From positions 5,586,700 to 5,650,699 of the forward strand of contig OW388304.1 of assembly GCA_936450465.1 (NCBI GenBank): 64,000 bases of DNA, read 5' to 3'. This DNA comes from Gibbula magus (lineage: Eukaryota; Mollusca; Gastropoda; Trochida; Trochidae). Below, in pieces: positions 1-14,800 of the stretch (positions are counted from its first letter, which is position 1; every line of letters begins with the position of its first letter). Under the pieces are notes generated by a model, which had not been told where the DNA came from, made no database searches, and saw only the letters and a list, made by a program, of their open reading frames with translations. The position numbers and the translations under genes are program-made.

Positions 1-1639
1 TATACTAAAAGTCAACATGTCACCTAAGTCAATATTTTATCAAGTAACACTTCCACCAAAGTCAATAAATATTTCCAAAGTCAACATTTCACAAACATTA
101 TTTTTTTCCCAAAGTCAACATTTCACAAACATTATATGTTTTTTCATGGTCAACATTGGCCCATGGGAAACCTGAAATCTAGCCCATGGGAATACGGCCC
201 ATGGGCTACCTGGCCCATGGGCAAGGGTGTCTGTATCTCACGTACGGTGGGGGTAGAAAGTTGGATTTTTCGTCAATATCTTAGTTAAAGTATAAAAACA
301 GGTTTTTGATAGAATTTCAACTTCTCATTTATGTTATTCTTGTTGGTCAGTTATAGAATCTCGGGTTTCGATAATAAAATCTGGTCGCCTTCATGGGAGA
401 TAACGCAAAAACCTACCCGGCGATTTTAAAGATTTTTTCAGGAAAGTAAGACAATAGCGTTTTCTTTATGAATCAATAATAAAATCGCTCGTGAACAGTC
501 ATTTTCGGTCTGTTGAAATTGTGAAAAATTGACAGTTTTCAAAATTAAATTTTTTAACAGGGGCAACATTTTCTAAATAAAACTACGGACTTGTTTTGAA
601 TGATAGACAAAGTAGATCATGACGGTCTTGTGGTTAATCCGCCATTTGGATTTTCTTGAAAATTGGTCAATTTTGACATGTTAATTTGAGTCTCAATGAT
701 CCTAGAGACTTGCTGGAGACTTGCAACTCTTTTTTTTAAAGTGCTAAAAACAATGCAAAGAAAAACGTAAGTCATGAGAAAATTGTTGGTCACTTCGTTT
801 AGGAGCCATTTAGATTTTGGACACTTCTTAAAACGTTTCAATCCCATGATCCTTTGACGATCTTCTCCTCTGAAGATACATGTCTGAGAGAACTCATATA
901 TGCACGTAATGCAAATGCAGCAGTGTTTAATATAGGCTACTCTTTGCAGTTGATAACTCGCAATACTTACAATACTGATTTTTTTAAAATTGCAAAGTTC
1001 CACTGGAGATAACTAAAAAATGTACGCCTCGATTTTAAAGATGTTTTCAGGAAAGTAAGACAATAATGGTATCTTTATAAATCAGCAATATGGACAATCA
1101 ATTCCAGTCACAATAATTGTTTATATTTATTTAATTTTTCAAAATTGAGTTTTCAGTGGATCTTTGTAATTTCATTAATCAATCACCATAAACTGTAGAG
1201 CGTTGTTTAATACCTCTTCACACAGATAAAACACTACCCTAACTGCAAAACTTGTTATGAAGAGGCGCATATGTAAATACATTCATTTTATCCGATAGGA
1301 TATTATGTTTCTTATCAGATGTTAATGTAGATTTTGTATTCAAAAGCTTTCTTCTTTGTGGAAGTAAATGTTTTAGTATACGTCAAATATTAGTTTAAAT
1401 TACTGAATATAAAGTGAAAACGAAATGGTCATTATTTCACCGCTATCTTCAATCAGTACAATGTGTATAAGTATATGGAAGTTTTACTATTGTAGTGAGA
1501 ACAAACCCAGTAAAAAAACTATTAGTGTATGAATAAGATATTAGTTGATAATTTATTCATTTGTAAGCTTCCCGTGAAATGAATATGAGAACAACCAGTC
1601 AGCACATTTTCACTGAACAGCTGTTCCTCTGGTCAAGCC
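1..1639. other. Upstream region with short repeats
   Basis: Seen: repeated CAAAGTCAACATTTCACAAA units (about 60-150); four GGCCCATGGGC-type palindromes (158-222); and a roughly 100-bp direct repeat (391-490 and 1003-1095) sharing GATTTTAAAGAT and TTTTCAGGAAAGTAAGACAA. No coding exon is supported; open frames here are short and AT-rich. Confidence 0.5.
158..222. repeat. Cluster of four GCCCATGGG palindromes
   Basis: GCCCATGGG cores occur at 158-167, 181-190, 196-206 and 212-222; the last two are full GGCCCATGGGC(C) palindromes. The spacing is irregular. They could be binding sites or a degenerate simple repeat. Confidence 0.6.
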
Positions 1640-1647
1640 TATAAATA
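1640..1647 (+). promoter_or_regulatory. TATA box of the CEMIP-like gene
   Basis: TATAAATA lies 39 bp before the first ATG of the 35-exon gene. A start site about 30 bp downstream would fall near 1670 and leave a 5' UTR of only about 10 nt, unless there is an upstream non-coding exon. No other core element was recognised. Confidence 0.5.
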
Positions 1648-1678
1648 AAGAAGTCGGGGAGTTCCCACCAGAGTAGTC

Positions 1679-2819
1679 ATGTGGCCGCTAGGTTGGATGT
1701 TCTTTGTATCCCTGCTGGGGCAGACCTCGGCGTCCTGCTCCTACGACGACACGAGTCTCCGGGACTGGGACTCAGCCGCGGCCTGGGACGATGGAGTTCC
1801 TGCTGAAGGAGAGGTTGCTGTCATCAGGACCGGAAAACATGTCCGTCTGAACGTGCCCACTCCGAGTCTTAAGGGAATCCGCATCGAGAGTGGGGCAAGT
1901 CTGGTGTGGGGGGACTTTGACGGACTCGTTGTGACCACTGACTACATCCACGTCATGGGAACCTTCATCATCGGCGACATCGACTGTCCATTCACCAAGA
2001 AAGCAAACATCAGACTTACTGGTAATGTTTTGAACTGTATAAATCACAGTAAAGTATTCAAGAATAATACTTTTCATAATTCTTAGTATCAACCAGTGTT
2101 GACCATATAAACTGAGGTACAAAAGAAAACTATACACCCTATTGTTTCACTCATACAATAAAATAAAACCAACTGAGGTGTAAAGTTCCTTTTGTACCTC
2201 AGTTTACTTTAAATCTTTATAAATCGTTCATACGGACATTATGTATATTTAACTTTGGTTTCTTTTGTTTATGAACTCGTATTTATTGATTGAAGATGAT
2301 GACACGTCCTTTTGTGATATTTGTATAAAGGCTACAGTTCAATGTCTGTGTATGTACTAAGTGCACATTTATGAAATAATAAATTGCAAATATGAGAAAA
2401 CACAACATACAAAAACTGGTTAGAGCGCCTTTAAGATGGCTTAGATGGGACCCAGTGGCGGATCCAGGAAAGAGGGGTGGGGTTGTTGGGGGTTGATGAA
2501 TCTGTGGATTCCCGCCATCTTAGACGATTTCTGCGTGTAAATTTGATGGCCCCCAACCCCAAACCCATTCAGTAACCCCTTTGAAACATGCTGGATCTGG
2601 CTATTGGACCCTTGTCATTAAAACTGCAGGATCCATAACAAGTGGTGAATTCCTCCAGGTAAATCAAACACTGACAATACAGTGCCCAAGTTCGGTATGA
2701 AAGTAATTGGAGTGGACGAGGGAGGCACCATCGAGCTGCACGGAGCTGAGAAGAAGTCATGGACCAGACTCATACAAACCATGCCACGCTCTGTCGACAA
2801 CGCTGTATTTAACTTCAAG
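1679..2819 (+). CDS. Exons 1-2: signal peptide and G8 domain
   Basis: Exon 1 (1679-2021) encodes a hydrophobic leader ending TSAS just before Cys20. The start of a G8 domain follows: [16 protein letters not shown], then a [12 protein letters not shown] strand. Exon 2 (2659-2819) joins in phase 1 and supplies the end of G8 with the typical [12 protein letters not shown] segment. G8 (eight conserved glycines) is the N-terminal domain of CEMIP, TMEM2 and fibrocystin-like proteins. The ATG at 1679 is chosen because it is the first in frame, lies just after a TATA box and opens a clean signal peptide. Confidence 0.88.
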
Positions 2820-5800
2820 GTTGGTGCCCTTTCGTTATGTATTTGAACAATCAATCACTACATATTCTCTATGTAAGCATTCCTTAATATGATAAACCAC
2901 AATAAACATTAGACTTTAAATGGTGAACCCGAATCGTTTAAGGTTGACTTTTTTGTTTCTGAACTAATCTTTCCATTAAATTATACGAGCTCTTATCATG
3001 AAAAGTACTGCACATACTCGAACTAACCATACCAAGAGCTATCATAAGAAATCAATGTCTTTATTCGGTAAACAAATAAGTATAATTAACTTAAAACACT
3101 AAAAGAATGGCTGTTCCCAAACAAAACATAGCTCTTGGGTAAACTGACTGCAATGTTAGGGGATTATGGTAATCCTTAAACATCTTTGGGATCAATTCAG
3201 AAGCCACACATCATATAATCGCCTCGTCAAAAGTATTGAACCACCCATTTGAAAGTTGAGAATATGTGAGTACAATTGTCACGTATTGTGAGAGCAAGGG
3301 AGCTTTCAGCTCAGAACCTCCAGGCATTGACAAATGCATTGAATGTTGAGTGACATCAGATACCCCAAACAGAGAATCAGGGAAAGGTTTGGTGGCCACA
3401 ATGAGACGACGTGTCGATAATGTTATTCAAGCGCGATTCGGTTACACAAGATACTGAGATATTGAGGCAGTCATTGTGGAGCTTATCAGTGTGTTCAAGG
3501 TACATTGATGTGAACTGTCGTGTGTGTCTTTTGTTAAGACCCTTGCAGCCATACTCCAAATACCTTATTTGATGCTTATCATAATGAACTTTAATTTGCT
3601 AAAATTAAACCATCAATTAGTGTTTAAAGTAGGTCTTGTGAAAATGTTATTGTTCCTTCTACGGAGCATGTGTTTGAGGTTGAAAATCCTGTTGATAAAA
3701 AGTGATAAAAAGTGGTTTGAGCGATATATATGACGTGATGTATACATATAATATAAGATAAGATTGTGAAATTGTAATTGATCTATACAGGAGAGTGTCT
3801 TTAACGAGGAGATGACACAAGGTGTGTTTGTGATGGTTTTCAACCTAGACGGCAGCGTTTTTGACTTCAACATCTTCAGAACACAACAGGCCAGTGATGT
3901 AGATGCTGGGAAAAAATTCAGAGACTTTATAGAGGGTATGTGCTATTCTTTATTTGGTATTTCACTTTTTGAAGATTGCATATGCATATGATACTATCCA
4001 ATTTGATCTTTTCCCAACAATAAATTCAGTCTATATTTTGAATCAGTGGCTGTATCGGTTACATGAGGGAAGTATCACCAGTTGTACAAGGCTCTGATTA
4101 GGTCAAGTCTAGTTGGAGGGCGGACGCTCAGGTGAACGTATCTAGATGACACCATCCCGCCACATTAAAGAGAAAAAGGTTTTGTTTTATATCACTGGGA
4201 TATGCGCAACACGATAGTTACGCATTTGATAAATCAGATGAATGTTTGACGTAAATTGGTGCATATAAATATCACCTTGCCGTCACTCAGGGGCTCCGCC
4301 ACTTTTGTCATCTTGTCTGTGTTTCTTATAAAGCTGGCTTGGAATAGCGCAAATATAAGTGCGAGTATATGAATTTTCGGATTATTGAGTTCGTATTGAT
4401 AAGATCTTCGATTCTAATGCTGTACTTTTGTGGATTTCTAGATTTTCGAACCTATAATAGCATAAAGCCACTATTAATGTATGGTGCTTACGACCAGAGA
4501 GAACTTCGAAATTCAAGGCCCAAGCTCATATTGAAATAAACATTTAACTTTGAGTTATTTAACGTTGGAAAACATATGTTAAATATTAAATATGATTTCC
4601 TGGCAGAGCTTCCTGACGACAAGATTCTGGTAATAGCTGTGAACGGAGACTTTGGAACTGGAACTGTATCACGTGACTGGGAGACTATTTACACCACGGT
4701 GGAGTCGGCAGGTGGTCTGACGTCAACAGCGTTGAGGAACGTGACTGGACGAGAGGCGTACGCCTTCATAACGAGAACAGGTGTGTATGTTACACTTTTA
4801 AATAATAAAACAAATGCATCTTCGAGGAATGGAGACACCATTGGGAACAGCACCCTACGTCTCTTCTCAATCCAAATAATGATCAGAAATTGTTGATTCC
4901 TTGTTTGGTGTGTTTTGTCATCCATTCAATAAAAATGGAAATTAGTTTCTGACTGTTAGATATATTTGTCCTGCTCCTATACAAACTGAAAAACTTCAAA
5001 CTGTTAAATGTAATAAATCGCTTCAATCTGTGTGTCGCCAAATAAATTGGAAATTAGCTCCAAGCCAAAGTAATCACCAAATGATTTTGAATTCAACTTA
5101 CACTGGACTATTCTGGATAACAATTTCTTTATTGTGAACAAACACATAATTTCTTGATAAATGTATTCTTTCTCAAAATGGCCCTCCAAGGCTTGATTTG
5201 GCATCAAGATGGAGACTATTAACAAAACTGGTATGCCCACAATTACGTTTTTTTTGCTTTTCTTGTGTATTCCGTTAAATCCCAAAGAAAACGGAATGAA
5301 AATATCATTATAAAATATGAGATTAACGCTCTTGTGTATTTTGCCTATAAAGAAATATGTAAACAAATCACAATTATAATTATCTCAAGGTGTTCCCGCG
5401 ACAACTAAGGATCAGTATATTGCCAACCCCGGCGGCACCGAGACTTCCGTTCAAACTGATCGACTGCGCCTGCGCGATGATACACATGACCTCGAGTTTA
5501 GCGTTGTGGGGAAAGTTTTTGGCTCTAGCACAAATCGAGGCATAGAGATGTTGGTTCTCCCCGGGGCTGTGGCCACGCCCAAAATCAAGCTGGATGATGA
5601 CGTGACGTCATGGGTAAAAGGTAGAGTAGACATTCATTGTTTGACTATGATGACGGCAACATATGTATCTGTCATCTACGTTTGATACTGGTCATCTTAA
5701 ATTCAGAAATCACTTTTTCATTGAAATGTAATGAATAATGGTTTTGGATGATACTTACAGTCCTCTCCTGTTTTAAAGATATCAGTGCTTGTTGATACAA

Positions 5801-8800
5801 GTAAATATGCCTAAATTCGTGTTGATATATTTCATATCAGATGACACGAGGATGAGATTCTCTGAACAGTCATGAATGGATAGACATATAGATGACATTA
5901 TTTTGAATGAATTGTTTTTATTTTGTCCGTTTAAAGCATGGCAAATACATATGCATGTCATTTTCCGTCAATACCAATCACGTCAAAGCTATGTGTATTG
6001 ATTGATGCATGTCATATTCCGTCAACACCAATCACGTCAAAGCTATGTGTATTGATTGATGCATGTCATATTCCGTCAATACCAATCACGTCAAAGCTAT
6101 GTGTATTGATTGATGCATGTCATGTTCCGTCAATACCAATCACGTCAAAGCTATGTGTATTGATTCATGCATGTCATAATATGCCAATACCAATCACTTC
6201 AAAGCTATGTGTATTGATTGATGCATATCATATTCCGTCAATACCAATCACGTCAAAGCTATGTGTATTGATTCATGCATGTCATAATATGTCAATACCA
6301 ATCACTTCAAAGCTATGTGTATTGATTGATGCATGTCATATTCCGTCAATACCAATCACGTCAAAGCTATGTGTATTGATTGATGCATGTCTGTTATAGA
6401 TGACCAGATAGTGGTAGCATCAACAGATTTCGACTGGAAACAGGTTGAGGAGTTTACTCTGCTTGACTGCACTGACTGTGCTGAGAATGAAGTCCGTCTT
6501 GATCGTGAGTGTTTCCAAATAATCATAAAAGAAAAATATAAAGACTTATGCCAAAGCTGCGTTCGCATAGTCTTTTACCTTCAAACAAAAGTGACTGTAT
6601 GATATTTCCGTGAATAAGTCCGTCTTGATCGTGAGTGTTTCCAAATACATATAAAAAGAACATTACATGTACATGTATAGAGTGAGTGAGTGAGTTATTG
6701 TTTAACGCCGCTTCGGCAGTATTGCAGCCATTAGCGGCGATACACGTATAGAGAATAATACCCAAGCGGAGTTGACATATCCTTTTGTGACTGTATGATG
6801 TTTTCCGGCACAGTAATGTGACAATTTATAGTTGAAAATGAAAGGAAAGATAAATATTTCACCATACCTTTGATAAATTTGCCAACTTATAAACTGTCAT
6901 ACTGACCTTGTTATATTATATCGTCGTCAGATCACGTGCTGGTTAAACCAAGAGAATATATATGTTGTTATCTTATTATCATTTTGTTTTACATTATTTG
7001 CTCGACGAAGTGGCCAGCAATATAAAACACTTTTGTCATTGAAATTGTCGAGGCCCGTAGGGTCGGGATTCACTTTTTTTTTTTACAAAGAATGGAGAGT
7101 TGTAAATTACACTAAAACAATTGCTAAACTTTCGCGCTAATGAGACAGTTCGGGTTTTACAGAGTTAACTAAATGTCCTCATAATCAAGAATGGAGTAAG
7201 ATAACAAATGGATGACGCAAGACGTGTATTTGAAAAGATTTGTGATGTTTCGAGACGGATAGGAAAGACCTCTCTCGATGTAATGAATTCTGTTAACCTA
7301 GTTTGCTGTGTTTTCATATGTTCTATCTCTGTAGTAGTGTGTAGGAAAACTCTTCTTCCAAAAGAGAACCAACTACTGGGGGTGTGAGTCTTGACAGTTT
7401 ATTCTCAATCTATATTCTGAACCCTGAAACACAGGAGTATAACAATATTAATATATGATACACAAACACATTGTAACAAATCACTGTATCAACTTTTTTT
7501 TTATCACTTTATTTCTTTTTGTAGGCATCACGTTCATACACAACATACATTTGTGGCAGTGGGTGTCAAATCGACAAGACGTTATAAGTTTTCGGTATAC
7601 AATTACATGGTTATATGACAGTTCCAATAAAAAGGGATTATGTAAAAAGGCTGTGGCATGAGGACCAGAAGGAGATGAACTTTTCATATCTACACTCAGT
7701 GTAAAGATGCTGTTTACTGACGTTATAGGTCTCTTGAAGAATTGACTTAAGACCATTGATGTGCGGCCTCTTGTTTTGGCATTTACAGGTATATATGTAG
7801 TGGTTAGTAACAATAAAGATCAAGTTTAGTACATCGTTTCTCTTTTCCTGGTAACCAAATATAATATGTGTTATATCTGGCGCTAAGTTGATTCCAGAAT
7901 TCAATTAAATCCAATTGAACAGGTGACGCCACAAGCTTTTTACATGTACACAATCAAATATAAGATGTTTTATAGTTTCATTTGTATTGTTGCAAAATGT
8001 ACATAAAGGTGAAGTTTGTAATTTGTAGATAACAGCACTTTGGTTAGTTGTCAGTATTCTATGAATAATGCGATATTGAAACCATCTTAATTTGCAACTA
8101 ATAGTGCTTCGAAATGGGATACAATGATAAACTGTTCATAATTCTTTACTTATATCTGAGCCAATGTCAATTTCCCATTTTCTTTCATAGTTGACTTGAT
8201 TGTCTACACAACCTTTTTTCATTAGTTCTGTGTAGAATTCTTTACATCCTTTTGGTGCTTTGAATAGTATTTTCAAATGATTTGGAATAAAAGGCATATT
8301 TACCTGTTTGTCTAGTAATAGTGATTTTTTAAAAATATATTCTCTTTTGCAGTTAATCAAGCCCATGTATTCCAGAAAGTTTGTTTTGACAGGGTATATT
8401 TTACAAAATTCTGAGAATTTTAAAAATGAACCATCTTCTTTCAGAAGATCGTTAATGTATTTTACCTTTGATGTACATAACGTTTGATCAGCACAGGTTT
8501 TTTGTCAATCAATATGTTGTCATTTGTCCAAATGTACTGTTTTAACATCATTAATAGTTCTGTTGCTTTGTAAGGTGGCCCATGCATTGAAACATCTTTC
8601 AAGGAAGCGTTTTTAATATGTGGTATAATACATTTTCTCAGATAGGTTGATCTCATTTCTATAGGGTCTAAAACACTATTCGGTAGAAAGGCATCCGTTA
8701 GATTTTTTAGCTTACAACTTTTGGTATACAATCTTCGTATCCATGATATTTTCTGAGATGGTATTGTTTCAAGGATCAGAGGGGCCTTTAAACCACCTTG

Positions 8801-11800
8801 TTTATAGTCTTGAACACTCAAAATTCGTTTTATTTTATCTGGTTTACCTTTCCATATAAATGAAAAACAATTTTGTTGTAGCTTATTAATTGTATCTGCA
8901 CTTGGGTAAGGGATTGATGTAAATAGGTGATTTATTGTTTGCAAAATAAGACTTTTCAAAACTGTGATTCTACCCATAGGTGTGAGGTCCCTACGTGACC
9001 ATACTGTCATCTGATTATCGATTTTCTTAAGTTTATCTTTGTAGTTTCGTTCAACCATTTCTGCCATATTATGGTGGAATTGTATACCAAGAAGTGTGAA
9101 AGGACGCTGTGTCCAATCCATGTCAAACGAGTCATAGTATTTTGTGGGAGAAAACTTATTTGCTCCTATCCATATAATTTTAGTTTTTTCAATATTCATT
9201 TTGAGACCAGAAAAGGAAGCATATTTATTTAAAGCATCAATGGCTGCATTAAAAGACTTTTCGGTGCCATCGAGGATAATAGTTGTATCATCAGCAAATT
9301 GGGTAAGAAGGTATTCAAGATTAAGCATTTTATACCTCTTATATTTGGATTTGTCCGTAACATATGGGCAAGTATTTCCGCACATATCAGAAAGACATAA
9401 GGTGATAGAGGGTCGCCCTGTCTGCATCCTCTTGTTATATTAAAAAAGTCAGATGCAAATCCATTAACTAAAACACTTGAAATTATATCTTCTTAAAAGG
9501 TTTTTATCCATCTTTTAAGCGAAGGCCCAAAGTTAAAAAAATCAAGACAGTTATCTATGAATTTCCATTCTACTGAATCAAAGGCTTTCTCAAAATCTAT
9601 TAGTATAAGGATGCCTGGCATGTTCATAATATCTGTGTATTACATTATATATTGTACCAATCTTGTACATGCTCCAATATATCTGCCTTTCATGAAGCCT
9701 TTTTGATCTTCGTTAATAATGTTAGGTAATACATTTTTGATACGGGCAGCGATTGTAGCAGATGCAATCTTATATGATGTATTGAGTAGTGTTATTGGTC
9801 TCTAATTCTTAATAAGTTCCTTAAATTTGCCCACTTTGGGAATACATGTTATTAGCCACTGTATCAACTTGACACATTTAGCATTATAAAAACATAATTA
9901 TCATCCAATTACACAATGCAGTCTTAGATACAACATCAGTGTGAAGTATTACATCACATCATCCATATTACCATAAATAGAATTACCTTGATAATCAGCA
10001 TGTGTAACATACACATAGACATATAGAACTCAACATAATAATTACACAACCATCTTATTCGCATTACAATAAATAGCAATGCATTATTACACATTATGTA
10101 TAACATATACATATGCAAAGAGAATCATGACACACATGGTAATTAGTATTCACATCATAAAACGTAAACATACCGGATACTTATTGATACAAAATACATG
10201 AAATACATATGCAAATATAAAATACACGAAAACCATGAAACTCACCGCTGCGTGACAACAGGTTCACATAGATATAAGTCAGTGTATGGTCACAGTCACA
10301 TGTTATCTAAAAGCAAATAATTAAAACTAATATAAAACCTATCTCAATAGCTAGCACACATTCAAACAATCACTCACCTCAGACACACATTTAAATGTAA
10401 TGAATGGTTTATGATAAGTTAGGTAATATGCTTTTAAATTATGATGTTTAAGATAACATGATATTAATGCATATGAAAATATAAACCAGACCAATTGATT
10501 ACATAGGCTGATACATAAATATAACCTTACTTAATCTAAAGCATTATCTTTAGATAAGAATCTATTTAGATAAAATATTAAAATATGATATATACAATAC
10601 ACAATAACAAACAGTAATACACAAATAGAAACTAACCTCAGTAATAAGAATATGACTCCTCAGAACTTCCAAGGCACAACTTCAAGAAATAACCTCCAAA
10701 GAATATTCAACGACGATGGTGACCCGCATATAACACCCATAAAGACAGTAGAAAGCAAGCTAGACTGTAAGAGAGAGGAGAGTTGAAAAAGAGATAGCTT
10801 GGGTATTGATTGAAGTACATGTGACAGGGCATGGCCTGGAGTGCAGTGGCTCTTGTTAGTAAATACAATGCTAAGCTAATTGTAAATGGTTTGATTTAGT
10901 AACCTCACTTGATAGCTAACACATATAATAAATTAGATTGATAACCTAATACTGAATTATAAACCTTAAAGTATCTAAATCTAATGGAATAAAATGACTT
11001 AGCAAACTAATGATTCTTATCACTAGTGCTGATTCTAAAAACACTAACTATGTTAAAATGCTATAAATAACACAACTCCAACTGTCTTTCAACCAGAGTT
11101 TAATTCCAACACTGCCACATCTCAGTAATCTATTTTTGCAGATATGTTTGAGTTCATGCACTACGGAGCGGTAACCAAGAACGTGGATGAAATGGCCGAG
11201 GTGGGTCTGTTGACAAGAACCATCAGGATAGAAGGCGTCATGGAGAGCGAGTGCTATGAATATGATGAAAAGGATACATGGCTTTGTGATAAGTTCCACG
11301 CTGATACCCATGGCGGTCACCTCAAGGTAACAACAGATGCGATGTCAATACCTATTTGAAGCGTCCGTATATAATTTCCCGAAATCTGCGCCTTCCTCAC
11401 TATGAAGGGGCTGAATGTGTATTCTTCTAGAAATACCACATGTGTCTAGTTTCGTTTGTGTTTAACAATAGACATAGAGATTGAAGGGTCGAAATGGTTC
11501 AAGATGACCTTTGGTGTTTTGTGTTTTGTTCTAGTAACTTGTTAATGGACAATAAGAACCTTCTGCCGACAACAGAATCTAAACCAATACTCAAAATGTA
11601 GAGAACACTCTTCTAAAAGTTAAAAGTATGAACATTGTGGTTACTTCTTTACAAAAAATAAAATAATTTAACATTGATTTTATTTGGCAACAGTAGCTTT
11701 ATATACAGTTTGTCTTTGACTCGGTTGAAATTTTTTTATTTGCCCTGTAGTGTATTTCTACGTTGTTTTCAGATCATTCGGAACTTTGCAGCAGCACACA

Positions 11801-14800
11801 TAGAAAATGTCGAACTTGTGAACATGGGTCAACAGAAATTTGTCGGTGAGTGATCAAATCGAAGAAATGGCGTTGATCCTTGAACGACTGTCTCAGAACA
11901 TTGACACTAATACATTTTACTGTTGTACAAAGTTTCAGGGTATTTTAGATATTGTTTTCAGCAATGATGACCACTTTCAGCTATAATACATGTGTTTGAT
12001 AATATTTTACGTGTACTATGAGGTGTGCATATACGTATTAGTTTATTATCTAAAAGGCAATTGCCAACTTGACCAAAAACTGTTCACAATAGCTGTTAAA
12101 GCGTTATCAACGCACAACTACCTTTCAGTAAAGAGAACAAATGTTAAATGTTTCTTAATATAAATCAAAATCTTCTTCCATCAATAATTGATACTTTTGA
12201 AAAAGGTTAAATATAAATTTGATTTCTAAACGTTATTGTGGACATAGCACGTGCATTTAACATCACCTTTTACACAAACCCCACAGGGAGCTACGCCCTG
12301 CACTTCCACATGTGTGACGATGTTGAAGGTCACTGGTTCCGGAGTAACTCCATTCATCACTGCCACACACGGTGTATCACAATACACGGAACCAACCATG
12401 CAGAGGTGGGCATAGTTCCTGCATAACAAACGTTGTCTACATGTATGATATCCCTTACATATGCTATGGTGCGAGTGATTATATCCATGCATTGGATCCA
12501 TATACAACTCAAATTGAGTGTATCGTATGAATATTATTGCCTGTGACCCGGGAGCTGTTTATCTAAGTTTCGCCATGTTACCTGCAGGCTGTTCCTCTGC
12601 TTCTTTGTTTATTATTGATATTGCTTTATTGCATTATAGCTTAATTAAAGGTTGAGTTTAGGTAAACTTATTTGAGCATGTGACTGATGTATCCTTAGAT
12701 ATTTAGCTTTACCATCACAGCAGATCTCCTTTGGGACGTTCATGGTTATCTTCCTTGAAGTTGTGAATTGAGTTGTGTCCATTTGGTTTTGTAAGGTATC
12801 AAACAAAGCATTTCACTAGGTGGTCAGAGATAGGGAAAATCGGAAACTTAATAATCACGAAACACAGAATATCTGATAAAGGAAAACAGAATCCAGTTGA
12901 ATTTATCTGACGATATTAAAAAAACTGGAATCAAGCCATGAAGTCATTTGCAAAATGTAATCGTATTCTGCTGAACCGGTAGCACATTTGGAGTTGCATT
13001 CTTATATTTTGATATCTGAATATGTATGCTAAAGAGCTGTTTCGGACCTATTGATCATTGCAGGTGATTGGCCACGTGTGTTTTTTGACAAAAGGACATA
13101 GCATATTCCTTGAGGACAGCGCCGAGCAGTGGAACATCATCGACAGTAACCTGGTCATAGGCACTGAACATGGAACGCATCTCCTCTCCGACATGAAGGA
13201 CGAGTGGGTCAACAGTTCTCTCAAGAATGTTACTAAGTAAGTCCACTTTACACTTAATATTCACCCATTCTTTCTGAAATTTAAAAAGCATGCCTCCTGA
13301 AAGAAGCACGTCGGACGGAAGCCTTGGTGTTGTTTCTAATATTCAGTTCTCTGCAAATGAAGTATTTAAAGCATTTTTGGTGTTTTCATTGTATTAAAGC
13401 TGTCCTGGGCTGCAAACTGAGAGACTAAAGATATTATTAATATATCAAATTACAGTCGAACTGACAACGCAACAGTCGCAATTGGTGTATCAATTCGCGG
13501 TACGTCGTTCCAGGAAATTCGATTTTGTATTATTATTAAAAGTCGATAAAAAAAAGGTGTACATCAAATAAAGAACATACTATTTGTGTATGGGAAACCC
13601 ATTGTTTGGGAACATTAGCCAATATCTTTATAATTGTATATTAAGAATGAAGGATTGATGCCTACAAAAAGTATATTTGCTCATATTAATGGCAATTCTT
13701 CTTTAGTCTTATGTTATACCATTAAACAGATTTGTTGTAAGGAATCATACCATACCATACAGGTATTAGATAGGAAGGTAACGATGCAGAATTACTTTAC
13801 ATAGAATAGGTACCCTATACGTATTAATACGTAAATATACTGGAAAAGAAGGTAGATTTTGAAACATTTGTAAGTATGAATATGAACTACACTCTTTATT
13901 CAAATGTTCGAAGTAAATACACCCAAAGCTTACCTTATCATTTTGAAATATGCCCCTTGCAATTTTTTTCGCAAAACTTAGAAACCATGTTTATGAAACT
14001 ATAATTATCATTATGATTTACAGTGACCTGTCCAGTTTCTGGTTGACACATCCCAATAACCGTATCACCAATAATGTTGTCGCTGGATCGGATGTAAGTA
14101 CACATATACCAGGGTTCTGAAATGAGAAATGTTTGACATATTACTAGTATAATGTGTATACGAAAGGCATGATTCATGTAACCTATTCCAAATTTATTTC
14201 AGATGTATGAATGGAAAGAGAAGAATACATATGCTCTGTGCTACTAGCCCACAATTTTGTTACGATAAGTTTACTTGAAGCCCCTGGAGGATATGAACCA
14301 AGTTCCATGTTATTCAAATTGTAATGAATAAAATACACTATCAGGTTACAATCCCATTTTCAATTCAGATTCAATAGAGATACAATTGGGTCACACATAT
14401 AATAATAGAGCTCTAAAATCACTGATGTTTATAGCCACCAGAAGCTTCTGTTGATGGAATTAGTAGATTACGATGAGCAGACAGTGTTAGACTGTTGATA
14501 TGGTACACAAAGGTAAAATCAAATAGAAGTATTGTCTAGAATTGAAAGTTTATAAGGCCAGTCAGTGTTATAAACGGGCCTATTTATATTTGAATTGCCT
14601 CTAGAAAGTCAAAGAAGGTTCTCTTAGGTTCCAGAACATTGTTTGAACACTTCCAAGAAAACGCCAGAAATTGGAAGGGAGAGGAAGGGATGGGAACTGA
14701 CTCTGAATGCCTGCTATAGTTAGTTTCAATTCCTTTCATTGAGGTTAGAGATCAATTACTAATGGTCCTTATACGTGTGTGACCCCAAAATTACGTCATT

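Noticed and set aside
5954..6385. CRISPR-like array
   Set aside because: Units are contiguous without unique spacers, in a eukaryotic intron; the same holds for the 16-bp repeat at 33800.
5938..6399. 153-codon frame with 18-aa repeats ([18 protein letters not shown])
   Set aside because: It is the translation of a non-coding 54-bp minisatellite whose unit happens to be a multiple of three without a stop; it ends at the splice acceptor.
13456..13499. Possible extra exon ([14 protein letters not shown]) between exons 10 and 11
   Set aside because: It has AG and GT borders and opens in frame, but its length would put exon 11 in a frame with an early stop, and exons 10 and 11 already join in phase to give the expected family sequence.
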